From NCBI RefSeq assembly GCF_902167145.1, contig NC_050099.1, positions 243,238,588 through 243,302,587 of the forward strand: 64,000 nucleotides of DNA. The letters are read 5' to 3'. The translations under genes and the position numbers were made by a program. Below are positions 1-11,173 of the stretch, one piece after another; position 1 is the stretch's first letter; each line of letters begins with the position of its first letter. A model generated the notes under the pieces. The model was not told the origin of the DNA, made no database searches, and saw only the letters and a list, made by a program, of their open reading frames with translations. Source of the DNA: Zea mays. Its lineage: Eukaryota > Streptophyta > Magnoliopsida > Poales > Poaceae.

Positions 1-495
1 ATAGCATATAGAGCTCTTGTGGAGTTGTGAACTCTTTGTGTTGCGTTGCAAGCTCTTGTTGCAACTTGTGTGCGTGTTGTTGCTCTGATTTTCGAGTCTT
101 GTGTGCGTTGCTCATTCCCACCTTACTCCGTATTTCTTTGTGAACTCAATTGTAAGGGCGAGAGACTCCAAGTTGTGGAGATTCCTCGCAAACGGGAAAA
201 GATCAAAGGAAAGAAAAACACCGTGGTATTCAAGTTGATCATTGGATCACTTGAGAGGAGTTGAGTGCAACTCTCGTCCGTTGGGACGCCACAACGTGGA
301 GTAGGCAAGTTTTGTACTTGGCCGAACCACGGGATAACCACCGTGTCAACTCTGTGATTGCTTTCTTGTGGTTATCGTGTTTTGACTCTCTCTAGCCACT
401 TGGAAATTACTGTGCTAACGCTTAATCAAAGTTTTGTGGCTATAAGTTTAAGTTTTTATAGGATCACCTATTCACCCCCCCTCTAGGTGCTCTCA
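1..495 (+). repeat. 5' LTR of element A (right part only)
   Basis: This is collinear with 7550-8045 of the 3' LTR and ends in ctctca, just before the primer binding site. The start of the LTR, including its palindrome array and TATA box, lies outside the window. Confidence 0.95.
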
Positions 496-497
496 AT

Positions 498-510
498 TGG
501 TATCGGAGCC
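498..510 (+). other. Primer binding site of element A
   Basis: TGGTATCGGAGCC begins two bases after the LTR end. It matches the plant initiator-Met tRNA site TGGTATCAGAGCC except for one A-to-G change. Confidence 0.9.
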
Positions 511-545
511 GTTCTCTTCAAGAAAGGGACTAACCGCCCGAAGAG

Positions 546-2957
546 ATGGATCCTAAGGGGAAGGGAATTGTGATCAACGACAAGGAGAAGGAGTCCTTCG
601 TCAACGAGCCAAGGGATGACAAGTCCAACGACTCGGGCTCGGGCCACAGGCGCAAATATGGAAAGAAGAAGAAGACAAGGCGCATCAAGGAGATCGTCTA
701 CTACGACAGCGACGAATCCTCTTCTTCCCAAAAGGATAACGACCACGACAAACAAAAGACGGTTAACTCAAACTTTTCTTTTGATTATTCGCGCATTCCA
801 CATAGCTCAAATACTCATTTGCTCCCCATTCCACTTGGCAAGCCTCCTCACTTTGATGGAGAGGACTACGGATTTTGGAGTCACAAAATGCGTACTCACC
901 TATTTTCTCTCCATCCAAGCATTTGGGAGATTGTGGAAAGTGGAATGAAATTTGATAGCTCGGATAGCCCTTCATTTATTAATGAACAGATCCATAAAAA
1001 TGCACAAGCTACTACTGTGTTGCTAGCCTCTTTGTGCAGGGACGAGTATCACAAGGTGAGCGGCTTGGACAATGCCAAGCAGATTTGGGACACCCTCAAG
1101 ATCTCTCATGAGGGGAATGATGTCACCTTACTCACCAAGATGGAGTTGGTGGAGGGCGAGCTCGGACGATTTGCGATGATAAGGGGCGAGGAGCCGACAC
1201 AAACATACAACCGGCTCAAGATCCTTATCAACAAAATAAGGAGCTACGGAAGCACGCGATGGACGGATCACGACGTCGTCCGCCTAATGCTAAGGTCATT
1301 TACCGTTCTTGATCCTCACTTGGTGAACAATATTTGTGAAAATCCTAGGTACATCAAGATGTCGCCCGAAGAAATTCTTGGGAAATTTGTGAGTGGGCGA
1401 ATGATGATCAAGGAGGCGAGGTACGTGGACGACGCGTTGAATGGCCCAATCCATGAGCCTCAACCCATTGCTCTCAAGGCAACAAGGAGCAAGGAGGCGC
1501 TACCCAGCAAGGTGGCGCAATTTGAGGCGACCGGTCTTAATGATGAAGAGATGGCCCTCATCATCAAAAGATTCAAGACGGTGCTCAAGAGTCGAAATGG
1601 ACAGCCGAGCAAGACTAAGACCAAGGGAAAGCGATCATGCTTCAAATGCGGTAAGCTTGGTCATTTTATTGCTAACTGTCCGGATAATGAAAGTGACCAG
1701 GAAAAGGGGAACAAAAGAGAGAAGAAGAAGCACTACAAGAAGGCCAAGGGCGAAGCACATATAGGAAAGGAGTGGGATTCGGACTGCTCCTCCTCCGACT
1801 CCGACAATGAAGGACTCGCCGCCACCGCCTTCAACAAGTCATCTCTCTTCCCCAACGAGCGTCATACTTGCCTTATGGCAAGGGAGAAGAAGGTAATCAC
1901 TCGTAATGCTAATACTTATGATTCTTCTAGTGATGATGAATCTAGTGATGAAAATGAAATTGATTATTCATGCTTGTTTAAAGGTCTAGATAGAACCAAG
2001 GTAGACAAAATTAATGAATTGATTGATGCCTTGAATGATAAGAACATACTTGTAGAAAAGCAAGAGGATTTGTTGTATGAAGAACATGATAAATTTATTA
2101 GTGCACAAAATTCTCTTGCTCTAGAAATTAAAAGAAATGAAATGCTATCTTGTGAATTATCTTCTTGCCATGAGACAATTTCTAAATTAAGAAGTATTAA
2201 TGATGATTTGAATGCTAAATTAGAAGTAGCAAATAAATCTAACTCTTGTGTAGAACATGTTGTAATTTGTACTAGGTGTAAGGAGTTTGACATTAATGCT
2301 TGTAGTGAACACCTAGTTTCAATTTCAAAACTAAATGATGAAGTGGCAAGTCTTAATGCTCAACTCAAGACTAGCAAAAGTGATTTTGAAAAACTAAAAT
2401 TTGCTAGGGATGCCTACACGGTTGGTAGACACCCCTCAATTAAGGATGGACTTGGCTTCAAGAGGGAAGCCAAGAACTTAACAAACCATAAGGCTCCCAT
2501 TCCCGCCAAGGAGAAAGGGAAGGCCCCTATGGCTACTAGTGCTAAAAGGAACCATGCTTTTTTGTATCATGATAGAAGACAAACTAGAAATGTAAATAGA
2601 AGTCATGATGCTTTTGATTCATATGTTTATGATTCTCATGCCATGTTTGCTCCCAGTTCTTCTTATGTGTATGATAGAAATGTTACTAGGAGAAATATTG
2701 TTCCCAAAAGAAATGCTATTCATCATGTGCCTAGAAGGAATGTTATTCATGCTCCTAGGAAAATAGCAAATGAACCTTCTACAATTTATTGTGCTTTAAA
2801 TACTTCCTTTGCAATTTGTAGAAAGGGAAAGAAGGTAATTGCTAGGAAGTTAGGGGCAAGATGCAAGGGAGACAAAACTTGCATTTGGGTCCCTAAGGAT
2901 ATATGTGCTAACCTTGTAGGACCCAACATGAGTTGGGTACCTAAGACCCAAGCCTAA
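546..2957 (+). CDS. gag: Sirevirus A Gag polyprotein
   Basis: This 803-residue ORF encodes the capsid/nucleocapsid protein that packages element RNA in cytoplasmic particles. The N-terminus is Lys/Ser/Asp-rich and low complexity. A copia-type gag core (UBN2/DUF4219-like) starts near residue 95 at [18 protein letters not shown] and continues past residue 280. A CCHC zinc knuckle, [14 protein letters not shown], lies near residues 365-378, followed by Lys- and Ser/Asp-rich linkers and a long predicted coiled coil (about 490-620). The extended C-terminal region is typical of Sirevirus gag. The ATG at 546 is the first in frame after the primer binding site. It ends in TAA, 13 nt before the pol frame opens in the +1 frame. 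Confidence 0.93.
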   Translation: MDPKGKGIVINDKEKESFVNEPRDDKSNDSGSGHRRKYGKKKKTRRIKEIVYYDSDESSSSQKDNDHDKQKTVNSNFSFDYSRIPHSSNTHLLPIPLGKPPHFDGEDYGFWSHKMRTHLFSLHPSIWEIVESGMKFDSSDSPSFINEQIHKNAQATTVLLASLCRDEYHKVSGLDNAKQIWDTLKISHEGNDVTLLTKMELVEGELGRFAMIRGEEPTQTYNRLKILINKIRSYGSTRWTDHDVVRLMLRSFTVLDPHLVNNICENPRYIKMSPEEILGKFVSGRMMIKEARYVDDALNGPIHEPQPIALKATRSKEALPSKVAQFEATGLNDEEMALIIKRFKTVLKSRNGQPSKTKTKGKRSCFKCGKLGHFIANCPDNESDQEKGNKREKKKHYKKAKGEAHIGKEWDSDCSSSDSDNEGLAATAFNKSSLFPNERHTCLMAREKKVITRNANTYDSSSDDESSDENEIDYSCLFKGLDRTKVDKINELIDALNDKNILVEKQEDLLYEEHDKFISAQNSLALEIKRNEMLSCELSSCHETISKLRSINDDLNAKLEVANKSNSCVEHVVICTRCKEFDINACSEHLVSISKLNDEVASLNAQLKTSKSDFEKLKFARDAYTVGRHPSIKDGLGFKREAKNLTNHKAPIPAKEKGKAPMATSAKRNHAFLYHDRRQTRNVNRSHDAFDSYVYDSHAMFAPSSSYVYDRNVTRRNIVPKRNAIHHVPRRNVIHAPRKIANEPSTIYCALNTSFAICRKGKKVIARKLGARCKGDKTCIWVPKDICANLVGPNMSWVPKTQA

Positions 2958-2964
2958 ATTTGCC

Positions 2965-5900
2965 TTGCAGGTTTATGCATCCGGGGGTTCAAGCTGGATT
3001 ATCGACAGCGGATGCACAAACCATATGACGGGGGAGAAGAAGATGTTCACCTCCTACGTCAAGAATAAGGATTCCCAAGATTCAATTGTATTCGGTGATG
3101 GGAATCAAGGCAAGGTAAAAGGGTTAGGTAAAATTGCAATTTCTAATGAGCACTCTATCTCTAATGTGTTTTTAGTAGAGTCTCTTGGTTATAATTTGCT
3201 ATCTGTTAGTCAATTATGCAGCATGGGGTATAACTGTCTATTTACAAATGTAGATGTGTCTGTCTTTAGAAGAAGTGATGGTTCACTAGCTTTTAAGGGA
3301 GTATTAGACGGCAAACTTTACTTAGTTGATTTTGCAAAAGAAGAGGCCGGTCTAGATGCATGCTTAATAGCTAAGACTAGCATGGGCTGGCTGTGGCATC
3401 GCCGCTTAGCACATGTGGGGATGAAGAACCTTCATAAGCTTCTAAAGGGAGAACATGTTATAGGTTTGACTAACGTTCAATTCGAAAAAGATAGACCTTG
3501 TGCAGCTTGTCAAGCAGGTAAACAGGTGGAAGGAGCGCATCACAGCAAGAATGTGATGACCACCTCAAGACCTCTGGAGCTGCTGCATATGGACCTCTTC
3601 GGACCCGTCGCCTATCTAAGCATAGGAGGGAGTAAGTATGGTTTAGTTATTGTTGATGACTTTTCCCGCTTCACTTGGGTGTTCTTTTTGCAGGATAAGT
3701 CTGAAACCCAAGGGACCCTCAAGCGCTTCCTCAGGAGAGCTCAAAATGAGTTTGAGCTCAAGGTGAAGAAGATAAGAAGCGACAACGGGTCCGAGTTCAA
3801 GAATCTTCAAGTGGAGGAGTTCCTTGAAGAAGAAAGGATCAAGCACGAGTTCTCCGCTCCCTACACACCACAGCAAAATGGTGTGGTAGAGAGGAAGAAC
3901 AGGACGCTCATCGATATGGCGAGGACGATGCTAGGAGAGTACAAGACCCCCGAGTGCTTTTGGACGGAAGCCGTGAACACGGCTTGCCACGCCATCAACA
4001 GGGTCTACCTTCATCGCCTCCTCAAGAAGACGTCGTATGAGCTACTAACCGGTAACAAACCCAATGTGTCTTACTTTCGTGTATTTGGGAGCAAGTGCTA
4101 CATTCTAGTGAAGAAAGGTAGAAATTCAAAATTTGCTCCCAAAGCTGTAGAAGGGTTTGTGTTAGGTTATGACTCAAATACAAAGGCGTATAGAGTCTTC
4201 AACAAATCATCGGGTTTGGTTGAAGTCTCTAGCGACGTTGTATTTGATGAGACTAATGGCTCTCCAAGAGAGCAAGTTGTTGATCTTGATGATGTAGATG
4301 AAGAAGATGTTCCAACGGCCGCTATACGAACCATGGCGATTGGTGATGTGCGACCACAGGAACAAGAAGAGCAAGATCAACCTTCTTCCTCAACTATGGT
4401 GAATCCCCCAACTCAAGACGATGAACAGGTTCATCAACAGGAGGCGTGTGATCAAGGGGGAGCACAAGATGATCTTGTGGTGGAGGAAGAAGCGCAACCG
4501 GCACCTCCAACCCAAGTTCGAGCGATGATTCAAAGGGATCATCCCGTCGACCAAATTCTGGGTGACATTAGCAAGGGAGTAACTACTCGATCTCGATTAG
4601 TTAATTTTTGTGAACATTACTCCTTTGTCTCTTCTATTGAGCCTTTCAGGGTAGAAGAGGCCTTGCTAGATCCGGACTGGGTGTTGGCCATGCAAGAGGA
4701 GTTAAACAACTTCAAGCGCAATGAAGTTTGGACGCTGGTGCCTCGTCCCAAGCAAAATGTTGTGGGAACCAAGTGGGTGTTCCGCAACAAACAGGACGAG
4801 CACGGGGTGGTGACAAGGAACAAGGCTCGACTTGTGGCAAAAGGTTATGCCCAAGTCGCAGGTTTGGACTTTGAGGAGACTTTTGCTCCTGTGGCTAGGC
4901 TAGAGTCAATTCGTATCTTGCTAGCATATGCCACTCACCATTCTTTCAGGTTGTTCCAAATGGATGTGAAGAGCGCGTTCCTCAACGGGCCAATAAAGGA
5001 GGAGGTGTACGTGGAGCAACCCCCTGGCTTCGAGGATGAACGGTACCCCGACCACGTGTGTAAGCTCTCTAAGGCGCTCTATGGACTTAAGCAAGCCCCA
5101 AGAGCATGGTATGGATGCCTTAGAGATTTCTTAATTGCTAATGCTTTCAAGGTGGGGAAAGCCGATCCAACTCTTTTTACAAAAACATGCGATGGTGATT
5201 TGTTTGTGTGCCAAATTTATGTCGATGACATAATATTTGGTTCTACTAACCAAAAGTCTTGTGAAGAGTTTAGCAGGGTGATGACGCAGAAATTCGAGAT
5301 GTCGATGATGGGCGAGTTGAACTACTTCCTTGGGTTTCAAGTGAAGCAACTCAAGGACGGCACCTTCATCTCCCAAACGAAGTACACGCAGGACCTGCTA
5401 AAGCGGTTTGGGATGAAGGACGCCAAGCCTGCAAAGACACCGATGGGAACCGACGGACACACCGACCTCAACAAAGGAGGTAAGTCCGTTGATCAAAAAG
5501 CATACCGGTCAATGATAGGGTCATTACTTTATTTATGTGCTAGTAGACCGGATATTATGCTTAGCGTATGCATGTGTGCTAGATTTCAATCCGATCCTAA
5601 GAAGTGTCACTTAGTGGCGGTGAAGCGAATACTGAGGTATTTAGTTGCTACGCCTTGCTTCGGGCTCTGGTATCCAAAGGGGTCTACCTTTGACTTGGTT
5701 GGATACTCAGACTCCGACTATGCTGGATGTAAGGTCGATAGGAAGAGTACATCGGGGACGTGCCAATTCTTAGGAAGGTCCCTGGTGTCGTGGAAATCTA
5801 AGAAACAAACCTCCGTTGCCCTATCCACCGCTGAGGCCGAGTATGTTGCCGCAGGACAGTGTTGCGCGCAACTACTTTGGATGAAGCAAACCCTCCGGGA

Positions 5901-6171
5901 CTTTGGCTACAATCTGAGCAAAGTCCCACTCCTATGTGATAATGAGAGTGCTATCCGCATGGCGGAAAATCCTGTTGAACACAGCCGCACAAAGCACATA
6001 GACATCCGGCATCACTTTTTGAGAGACCACCAGCAAAAGGGAGATATCGAAGTGTTTCATGTTAGCACCGAGAACCAGCTAGCCGATATCTTTACCAAGC
6101 CTCTAGATGAGAAAACCTTTTGCAGGTTGCGTAGTGAGCTAAATGTCTTAGATTCGCGGAACTTGGATTGA
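2965..6171 (+). CDS. pol: Sirevirus A Pol polyprotein (PR-INT-RT-RH)
   Basis: The ORF is about 1068 codons with no ATG at its start; it must be made by frameshift, splicing or another recoding route. Domains in order: aspartic protease with [12 protein letters not shown] (residues 12-23); a GAG-pre-integrase zinc region with H(x)nH...CAAC (about 145-185); an integrase core with D210, D273 in RSDNGSEF and E309, a D-x35-E spacing; reverse transcriptase with YVDDIIFGS (about 751); RNase H with [10 protein letters not shown] (about 913) and [10 protein letters not shown] (about 1009). No inactivating change was seen. There is no env-like ORF in the 600 bp before the 3' LTR. Confidence 0.94.
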   Translation: MQVYASGGSSWIIDSGCTNHMTGEKKMFTSYVKNKDSQDSIVFGDGNQGKVKGLGKIAISNEHSISNVFLVESLGYNLLSVSQLCSMGYNCLFTNVDVSVFRRSDGSLAFKGVLDGKLYLVDFAKEEAGLDACLIAKTSMGWLWHRRLAHVGMKNLHKLLKGEHVIGLTNVQFEKDRPCAACQAGKQVEGAHHSKNVMTTSRPLELLHMDLFGPVAYLSIGGSKYGLVIVDDFSRFTWVFFLQDKSETQGTLKRFLRRAQNEFELKVKKIRSDNGSEFKNLQVEEFLEEERIKHEFSAPYTPQQNGVVERKNRTLIDMARTMLGEYKTPECFWTEAVNTACHAINRVYLHRLLKKTSYELLTGNKPNVSYFRVFGSKCYILVKKGRNSKFAPKAVEGFVLGYDSNTKAYRVFNKSSGLVEVSSDVVFDETNGSPREQVVDLDDVDEEDVPTAAIRTMAIGDVRPQEQEEQDQPSSSTMVNPPTQDDEQVHQQEACDQGGAQDDLVVEEEAQPAPPTQVRAMIQRDHPVDQILGDISKGVTTRSRLVNFCEHYSFVSSIEPFRVEEALLDPDWVLAMQEELNNFKRNEVWTLVPRPKQNVVGTKWVFRNKQDEHGVVTRNKARLVAKGYAQVAGLDFEETFAPVARLESIRILLAYATHHSFRLFQMDVKSAFLNGPIKEEVYVEQPPGFEDERYPDHVCKLSKALYGLKQAPRAWYGCLRDFLIANAFKVGKADPTLFTKTCDGDLFVCQIYVDDIIFGSTNQKSCEEFSRVMTQKFEMSMMGELNYFLGFQVKQLKDGTFISQTKYTQDLLKRFGMKDAKPAKTPMGTDGHTDLNKGGKSVDQKAYRSMIGSLLYLCASRPDIMLSVCMCARFQSDPKKCHLVAVKRILRYLVATPCFGLWYPKGSTFDLVGYSDSDYAGCKVDRKSTSGTCQFLGRSLVSWKSKKQTSVALSTAEAEYVAAGQCCAQLLWMKQTLRDFGYNLSKVPLLCDNESAIRMAENPVEHSRTKHIDIRHHFLRDHQQKGDIEVFHVSTENQLADIFTKPLDEKTFCRLRSELNVLDSRNLD

Positions 6172-6770
6172 ATTGTAGCATACATGTGTTTATGCTTTTG
6201 ATCATGTTCTTTCTGCATTTTGTTGCTTATTGTGGTGCTCAAGTTGTACAAACACTCCCTGGACCTCACAAGTCCGTTGCAAAGTGATGCACATGTTTAG
6301 GGGGAGATGTGTTACTACTTGACCCTTTGAGACTAACCATATGCTTGAGTTTGCTTGACTTAGTCTCGAAGGAGAATTGAAAGGAAAAGGTGGACTTGGA
6401 CCATGAAAGACTTCCACTGCACTCCGATGAGAGGGTAACTAAGCTTTTTGTTTTGTCAAAACTCTCTTATTATCTCTTTTGTCAAAAGTTGGCTTCTTGG
6501 GGGAAGAAGTAGTGATTATGGGAAAAAGGGGGAGTTCTTGAAATCCTTGATCAATCTCTCTCGGAATGACTCTCTTATGCTTCAACATGTGTGTTTGACT
6601 TAGAGATAGAGATTTGAGTTTGATTTACAAAAACAAACCAAGTGGTGGCTAAGGATGATCCATATATGCCAAATTTGATTCAAAATAAAACTCATTTTAT
6701 TTGAAGTGATATTGCACTTGTTCTTGTTGCTTTATGTTGTGTTGGCATAAATCACCAAAAAGGGGGAGAT
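6172..6770 (+). other. 3' untranslated region of element A with repeated purine tracts
   Basis: There is no convincing ORF. Several ggggga-type tracts occur (near 6300, 6498, 6527 and 6762). The last, aaaaagggggagat at 6757-6770, abuts the LTR and is the functional-position polypurine tract that primes plus-strand DNA. Multiple tracts of this kind are a known Sirevirus feature. Confidence 0.8.
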
Positions 6771-8045
6771 TGAAAGGGAAATGTGCCCTTGGGCCATTTC
6801 TAAGTATTTTGGTGATTGTGTGCCAACACAAGGGCTTAAATGTGTATTTATGCTTCTGGAGGAACAAAGTGCAAATCAAGATAAAAGGTATGTTTCTAAG
6901 TCTTAGTACATTGGTTTTGTGTACTAATATACTTGTCTAAGTGTGGGAAACAGAAAGAAGAAGAAAAGAGAAGCGGTGCAAATAGCTTGGCTGTGTACAG
7001 CCAAGACCTAGCTCGGTCTGGAGCATCGGACTGTCCGGTGTGCACCGGACAGTGTCCGGTGCGCCAGACTCGCTCGGCGCGAACTGCCCGCTCTCGGGAA
7101 TTTGCCGACGGCGTACGGCTATAATTCACCGGACTGTCCGGTGTGCACCGGACTGTCCGGTGAGCCAACGGTCGGCTGTGCCAACGGTCGGCCGCGCAAT
7201 CCGCGCGAGACACGCGGCCGAGCCAACGGTCGGAAGGGGGGCACCGGACTGTCCGGTGTGCACCGGACTGTCCGGTGCGCCAACGGCTCCCAGATCTGCA
7301 ACAGTCAGCAACGGTCGGCTGCGCTGTTTATGGAAACAAATCGGGCACCGGACAGTGTCCGGTGTGCACCGGACTGTCCGGTGCACCCGACGACAGAAGG
7401 CAAGGATGGCCTTCCAGATTTATTCTCAACGGCTCCTAGCTGCCTTGGGGCTATAAAAGGGACCCCTAGGCGCATGGAGGAGCACATCAAGCATTCCTAC
7501 AACTCTTCTAAGCACCAAGACATCAATCTCACGCATTCGTTTCATTGTGATAGCATATAGAGCTCTTGTGGAGTTGTGAACTCTTTGTGTTGCGTTGCAA
7601 GCTCTTGTTGCAACTTGTGTGCGTGTTGTTGCTCTGATTTTCGAGTCTTGTGTGCGTTGCTCATTCCCACCTTACTCCGTATTTCTTTGTGAACTCAATT
7701 GTAAGGGCGAGAGACTCCAAGTTGTGGAGATTCCTCGCAAACGGGAAAAGATCAAAGGAAAGAAAAACACCGTGGTATTCAAGTTGATCATTGGATCACT
7801 TGAGAGGAGTTGAGTGCAACTCTCGTCCGTTGGGACGCCACAACGTGGAGTAGGCAAGTTTTGTACTTGGCCGAACCACGGGATAACCACCGTGTCAACT
7901 CTGTGATTGCTTTCTTGTGGTTATCGTGTTTTGACTCTCTCTAGCCACTTGGAAATTACTGTGCTAACGCTTAATCAAAGTTTTGTGGCTATAAGTTTAA
8001 GTTTTTACAGGATCACCTATTCACCCCCCCCTCTAGGTGCTCTCA
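6771..8045 (+). repeat. 3' LTR of element A (1275 bp)
   Basis: It starts TGAAAGGGAAATGTGCCC and ends ...GTGCTCTCA (TG...CA). It contains a palindrome array (7020-7385) followed by a TATA box, ctataaaagg, near 7451, so transcription should start roughly 30 bp later, near 7485. Its last 496 bp match the 5' LTR. Confidence 0.95.
7027..7383. promoter_or_regulatory. Palindrome array upstream of the LTR TATA box
   Basis: Perfect CACCGGACTGTCCGGTG copies lie at 7127-7143, 7146-7162, 7242-7258, 7261-7277 and 7367-7383, with variants carrying CACCGGACAGTGTCCGGTG between them. Each is an inverted repeat around ACT/AGT. Conserved palindromes of this sequence are known in Sirevirus LTRs. A regulatory role (factor binding or methylation) is inferred. 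Confidence 0.8.
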
Positions 8046-8424
8046 ATATGTAACAGTGACATTGTAGGATAGTATTGCTTCTGAAAAGGCTACGAAATGG
8101 ATCTGAAAAGGCTAGATGCTAGTCCGAAAATTGATGCTTCTAAAAAGGCTATGTAATAGTTCTGAAAAGGCTACATGACATATTCACATATTTCACAAAA
8201 TTTTGGCAGAGTTTTCCTTGTTTTTTATCAATCCAACATATACACATACATAAGCATAACATACAAGTGCATATAATTTTAAAAAATTCCAAGCAAGCTC
8301 ATATAAGTCCAAACAAGTACATAATAGTCCATATAATTCATACAAGTCCATAAAAAGGCCATACAAGCCCATAGAGTCCAAACAAGTCCATTACAATTCT
8401 TGTCCAGGGCATACGCAACATAAT
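8046..8424. other. AT-rich repeat-like flank, no gene
   Basis: The left half has degenerate repeats of tctgaaaaggcta (8078-8176). The right half has degenerate repeats of a unit like caagtccatac (8270-8400). This is probably the remnant of an older transposable element that element A entered. No coding potential was seen. Confidence 0.4.
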
Positions 8425-9656
8425 TGAAAGGGAAATAGGGTCAAACCTTTTTCTAAATGATTTTGGTGGTTCAATTGCCCAACATAAATAATTGGACTAA
8501 CTGATTTGCTCTAGAATATAAGTTCTACAGGTGCCAAAGGTTAAACACAAACCAATAAAAAGTCCAAGAAATGTTCAAATAAAAAGAGCAAAAGACAACT
8601 GAAGACTGCCCTGGTCTGGCGCACCGGACTGTCCGGTGTGCCACCGGACAGTGTCCGGTGCACCAGGGAGGTCAACTCCGAACTCGCCACCTTCGGGAAT
8701 TCTGGGAGCCACTCCGTTATAATTCACCGGACTGTCCGGTGTGCCAAGCGGAGCAACGGCTACCTGCGCCAACGGTCGTCTGCAACAGCTATAGGAACAG
8801 TGAACAGTGCACGACTGCGCGCGTAGAGTCAGAGCAGGCGTCAGATGGCGCACCGGACAGTGAACAATGGTTGTCCGGTGCACCACCGGACTGTCCGATG
8901 GCCCAGTTGTCAGAAGCTCCAACGGTCGAACCCCAACGGTTGGGTGACGTGGCTGGCGCACCGGACTGTCCGGTGCGCCCTTCGACGGCAGCCTTCCCCA
9001 ACCACCAACACTTCAAGGATCCAAGTTTTCAGCCAACACAATCAATACAAGAGCTAGTGCATTCAATACAAGACACAAATAGAGTGAATCAAAATCTCTC
9101 CAAGTCCCAATTCCACTCAAAGCAATAATGACTAGAAGAGAGTTTTGTCGTGTTCATTTGAGCTCTTGCGCTTGGATCGCTTTTCTTCTTCCTTCTTTCT
9201 AGTTATCAACTCACTTGTAATCAAAGCAAGAGACACCAAGTTGTGGTGATCCTTGTAGTGGACTAAGTGTCCCGTTTGATTGAAGAGAAAATCTCACTCG
9301 GTCTAGGTGACCGTTTGAGAGCGGGAAATGGTTGAAAGAGACCCGGTCTTTGTGACCACCTCAACGGGGAGTAGGTTTGCAAGAACCGAACCTCGGTAAA
9401 ACAAATCACCGTGTCATCCGCTCTTATTCGCTTGTGATTTGTTTCCGCCCCCTCTTTCGGACTCGATTATATTTCTAACGCTAACCCCGGCTTGTAGTTG
9501 TGCTTAAACTTTAAAAATTTCAGATTTGCCTATTCACCCCCTTTAGGCGACTTTCAATTGGTATCAGAGCCCGATACTTCATTAAGAGCCTAACCGCTCG
9601 AAGTGATGTCGGCAGCTCACGCCAAGAAGGAGATGGTGACATGTTCGTCGTCCTAG
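8425..9656 (+). mobile_element. Truncated Sirevirus B: one LTR, primer site and start of gag
   Basis: The LTR spans 8425-9556 (TGAAAGGGAAATAGGG...GGCGACTTTCA) and has the palindrome CACCGGACTGTCCGGTG in several copies between 8620 and 8975. It is followed by tggtatcagagcc at 9559-9571. The leader matches that of element E, and gag begins at ATG 9606 (MSAAHAKKEM). Homology ends about 15 codons in, near 9640-9656. The rest of the element is absent, so this is a deletion derivative, not a solo LTR. Confidence 0.85.
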
Positions 9657-10017
9657 GGGTGACAATAGACTCTAATTTTTTTACGCTGTAAGATTTAATG
9701 ATCGAATTGGGTTAGGATAGAACACTATTTTTCTAAAAAATCGAACTAAATTTTATTTAGGGTTCTAACATTTTATGAAGACTCATTTGGATCATGATCC
9801 ATTACCACTTCTAATTATGGGCCACCAACCACAAAAAATATATATTTAGAATGGGCCCAAGGACACCAATTCTTCTCATAAAGTTCAAAATGATCCAACA
9901 AAAATCCATCATAGGCTATTTTGGCTGAATATTTTTCAATAGGCTAGTCAAAGTTAATAATATCTATGGCTCGTACTTTTCTATAGGAAAGGGTCAGCAA
10001 GGACATTATGCACATAT
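9657..10017. other. Intergenic, no feature recognised
   Basis: AT-rich DNA with stops in all frames. I see no gene or clear element end. Confidence 0.5.
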
Positions 10018-10020
10018 TAA

Positions 10021-10246
10021 GGCATTGTTTAGGACAACTCTAACTACATGACATTTTGTAGAGTTGGAGAAGTAGGTCATTGGATGCTTTAGAAAATCGT
10101 GGAGCTCTGTAAACATATACAAGACATTTAGATAAGTCATTTTGTTTATTATTTAGATTAAAAATATTTTTAAAACTATTTAAATTGATATTATAAACTA
10201 TAGCTCTACACTGGAGGTTTAACCTGGAGCCATCTCAAACCTGCCC
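10021..10246. mobile_element. Tourist-like MITE (PIF/Harbinger type)
   Basis: The ends are imperfect inverted repeats, GGCATTGTTTAGGACAACTC against GGGCAGGTTTGAGATGGCTC (right end reversed). It is flanked by TAA at 10018-10020 and 10247-10249, the 3-bp duplication typical of PIF/Harbinger. It is related to the element at 27755-28268. Confidence 0.75.
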
Positions 10247-10735
10247 TAAATTATGTACATAGTTCTTTTACATGCAATGCACTTATTGAATCACGATAAT
10301 CTATTTTAGACCTAACATTCTCTTACATGTCCCTTCGTGCACAGAATATGGTGAATGTGGTGAAGAGTTTTTTTTTTTGCAAAAAATCTGTCCACATGAT
10401 TTAGTCGCTTTAGATTTGTTCTAAGTGAAACTATTTAAATTTTGACCAACAATATATATAGTTAAATTATGTTATACTAAAATAATTATATATTATGATA
10501 GTTCAAGTCATGATGGATCTGGCGACTTTACTTTTATATTGTAAAATTTTATAAAACATTCGGTATAACCGATCAAAGTTAATAGTGATTGACTTAGGAC
10601 AAATCTAAAACAGCTAATTCATATGGACAGTGTGAGTACAAAGCAATAAGGGAACTAGGGAAGGTGTGTGAGGATGTTGGATCTTAGATGAGTAACTCTG
10701 TGCACCAAAGATCTATATGCACTTAGGGGGTGTTT

Positions 10736-11037
10736 GGTTTGTAGTGTCTAATTTTTAGTTCCACCATTTTGTTTTATTTGTCCCTAAATTATCAAATATG
10801 AAAACTAAAATAGAGTTTTATTTTCAGTATTTGATAATTTATGGACTAAAATGAAATAAAATGAATTGACTAAAAATTAGTCCCTAGAAACCAAACATCT
10901 CCTTTGGTTTCTAGGGACTAATTTTTAGTCACTATATATTTTTTATTTTAGTTTCTAAATTGTACTTTCCATATTTGACAATTTAAAGATTAAAATAAAA
11001 AGACTAAAAATTAGTCTTTACAAAATTAAACATCTCT
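10736..11037. mobile_element. Dimeric MITE, two head-to-tail units with one outer TTA duplication
   Basis: Unit 1 (10736-10903) and unit 2 (10904-11037) each carry the inverted motif GGACTAATTTTTAGTC and ends like TGTTTGGTTTCTAGGG. TTA lies at 10733-10735 and at 11038-11040, but no duplication separates the units, so the pair seems to have inserted as one. Confidence 0.65.
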
Positions 11038-11041
11038 TTAA

Positions 11042-11173
11042 GGCTTTATCTGAATACCCTCGTATTCACCCTAATCCACGTGTATTGAGGTGGATTGAAA
11101 TGTAAATTAGTTTAATTTACGCTTCAATTTATCTTAATAAATGTGATTGAGATAAATACGAGAGTAGTAAGCC
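11042..11173. mobile_element. Small palindromic MITE
   Basis: The ends are imperfectly inverted (GGCTTTATC...CTCGTATT against GGCTTACTACTCTCGTATT). An internal inverted segment around aatccacgtg resembles that in the MITE at 26778-26914. A TAA-like flank on the left overlaps the TTA of the neighbouring dimer. Confidence 0.5.

Larger units (their letters stand above)
1..8045 (+). mobile_element. Sirevirus-type Ty1/copia LTR retrotransposon A, nearly complete
   Basis: The order is partial 5' LTR, tRNA-iMet-type primer binding site, gag, pol (protease, integrase, reverse transcriptase, RNase H), polypurine tract, 3' LTR. Protease before integrase before reverse transcriptase defines Ty1/copia. 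The long CCHC-bearing gag, the multiple purine-rich tracts after pol and the palindrome array in the LTR fit the Sirevirus lineage (Opie/Ji type in maize). Both ORFs are open. The 495 bp of 5' LTR that are visible match the 3' LTR except for one T/C change and one C in a homopolymer, so the insertion is young. The 3' LTR is followed by atatg, the presumed target-site duplication; its partner lies left of the window. Confidence 0.95.

Noticed and set aside
46..264. 72-codon ORF repeated at 7595-7813
   Set aside because: It lies in the LTR and is identical only because the two LTRs are; no domain.
7040..7560. Several 100-150 codon ORFs in the LTR palindrome region (also 42519-43220, 54867-55662, 55788-56443)
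   Set aside because: They arise on both strands from the repeated GC-rich palindromes; the proteins are repeats of CTGLSG or APDCPV with no conservation expected.
6897..8045. CRISPR-like array
   Set aside because: The repeated units are palindromes at irregular positions in an LTR of a plant retrotransposon; no spacers or cas genes.
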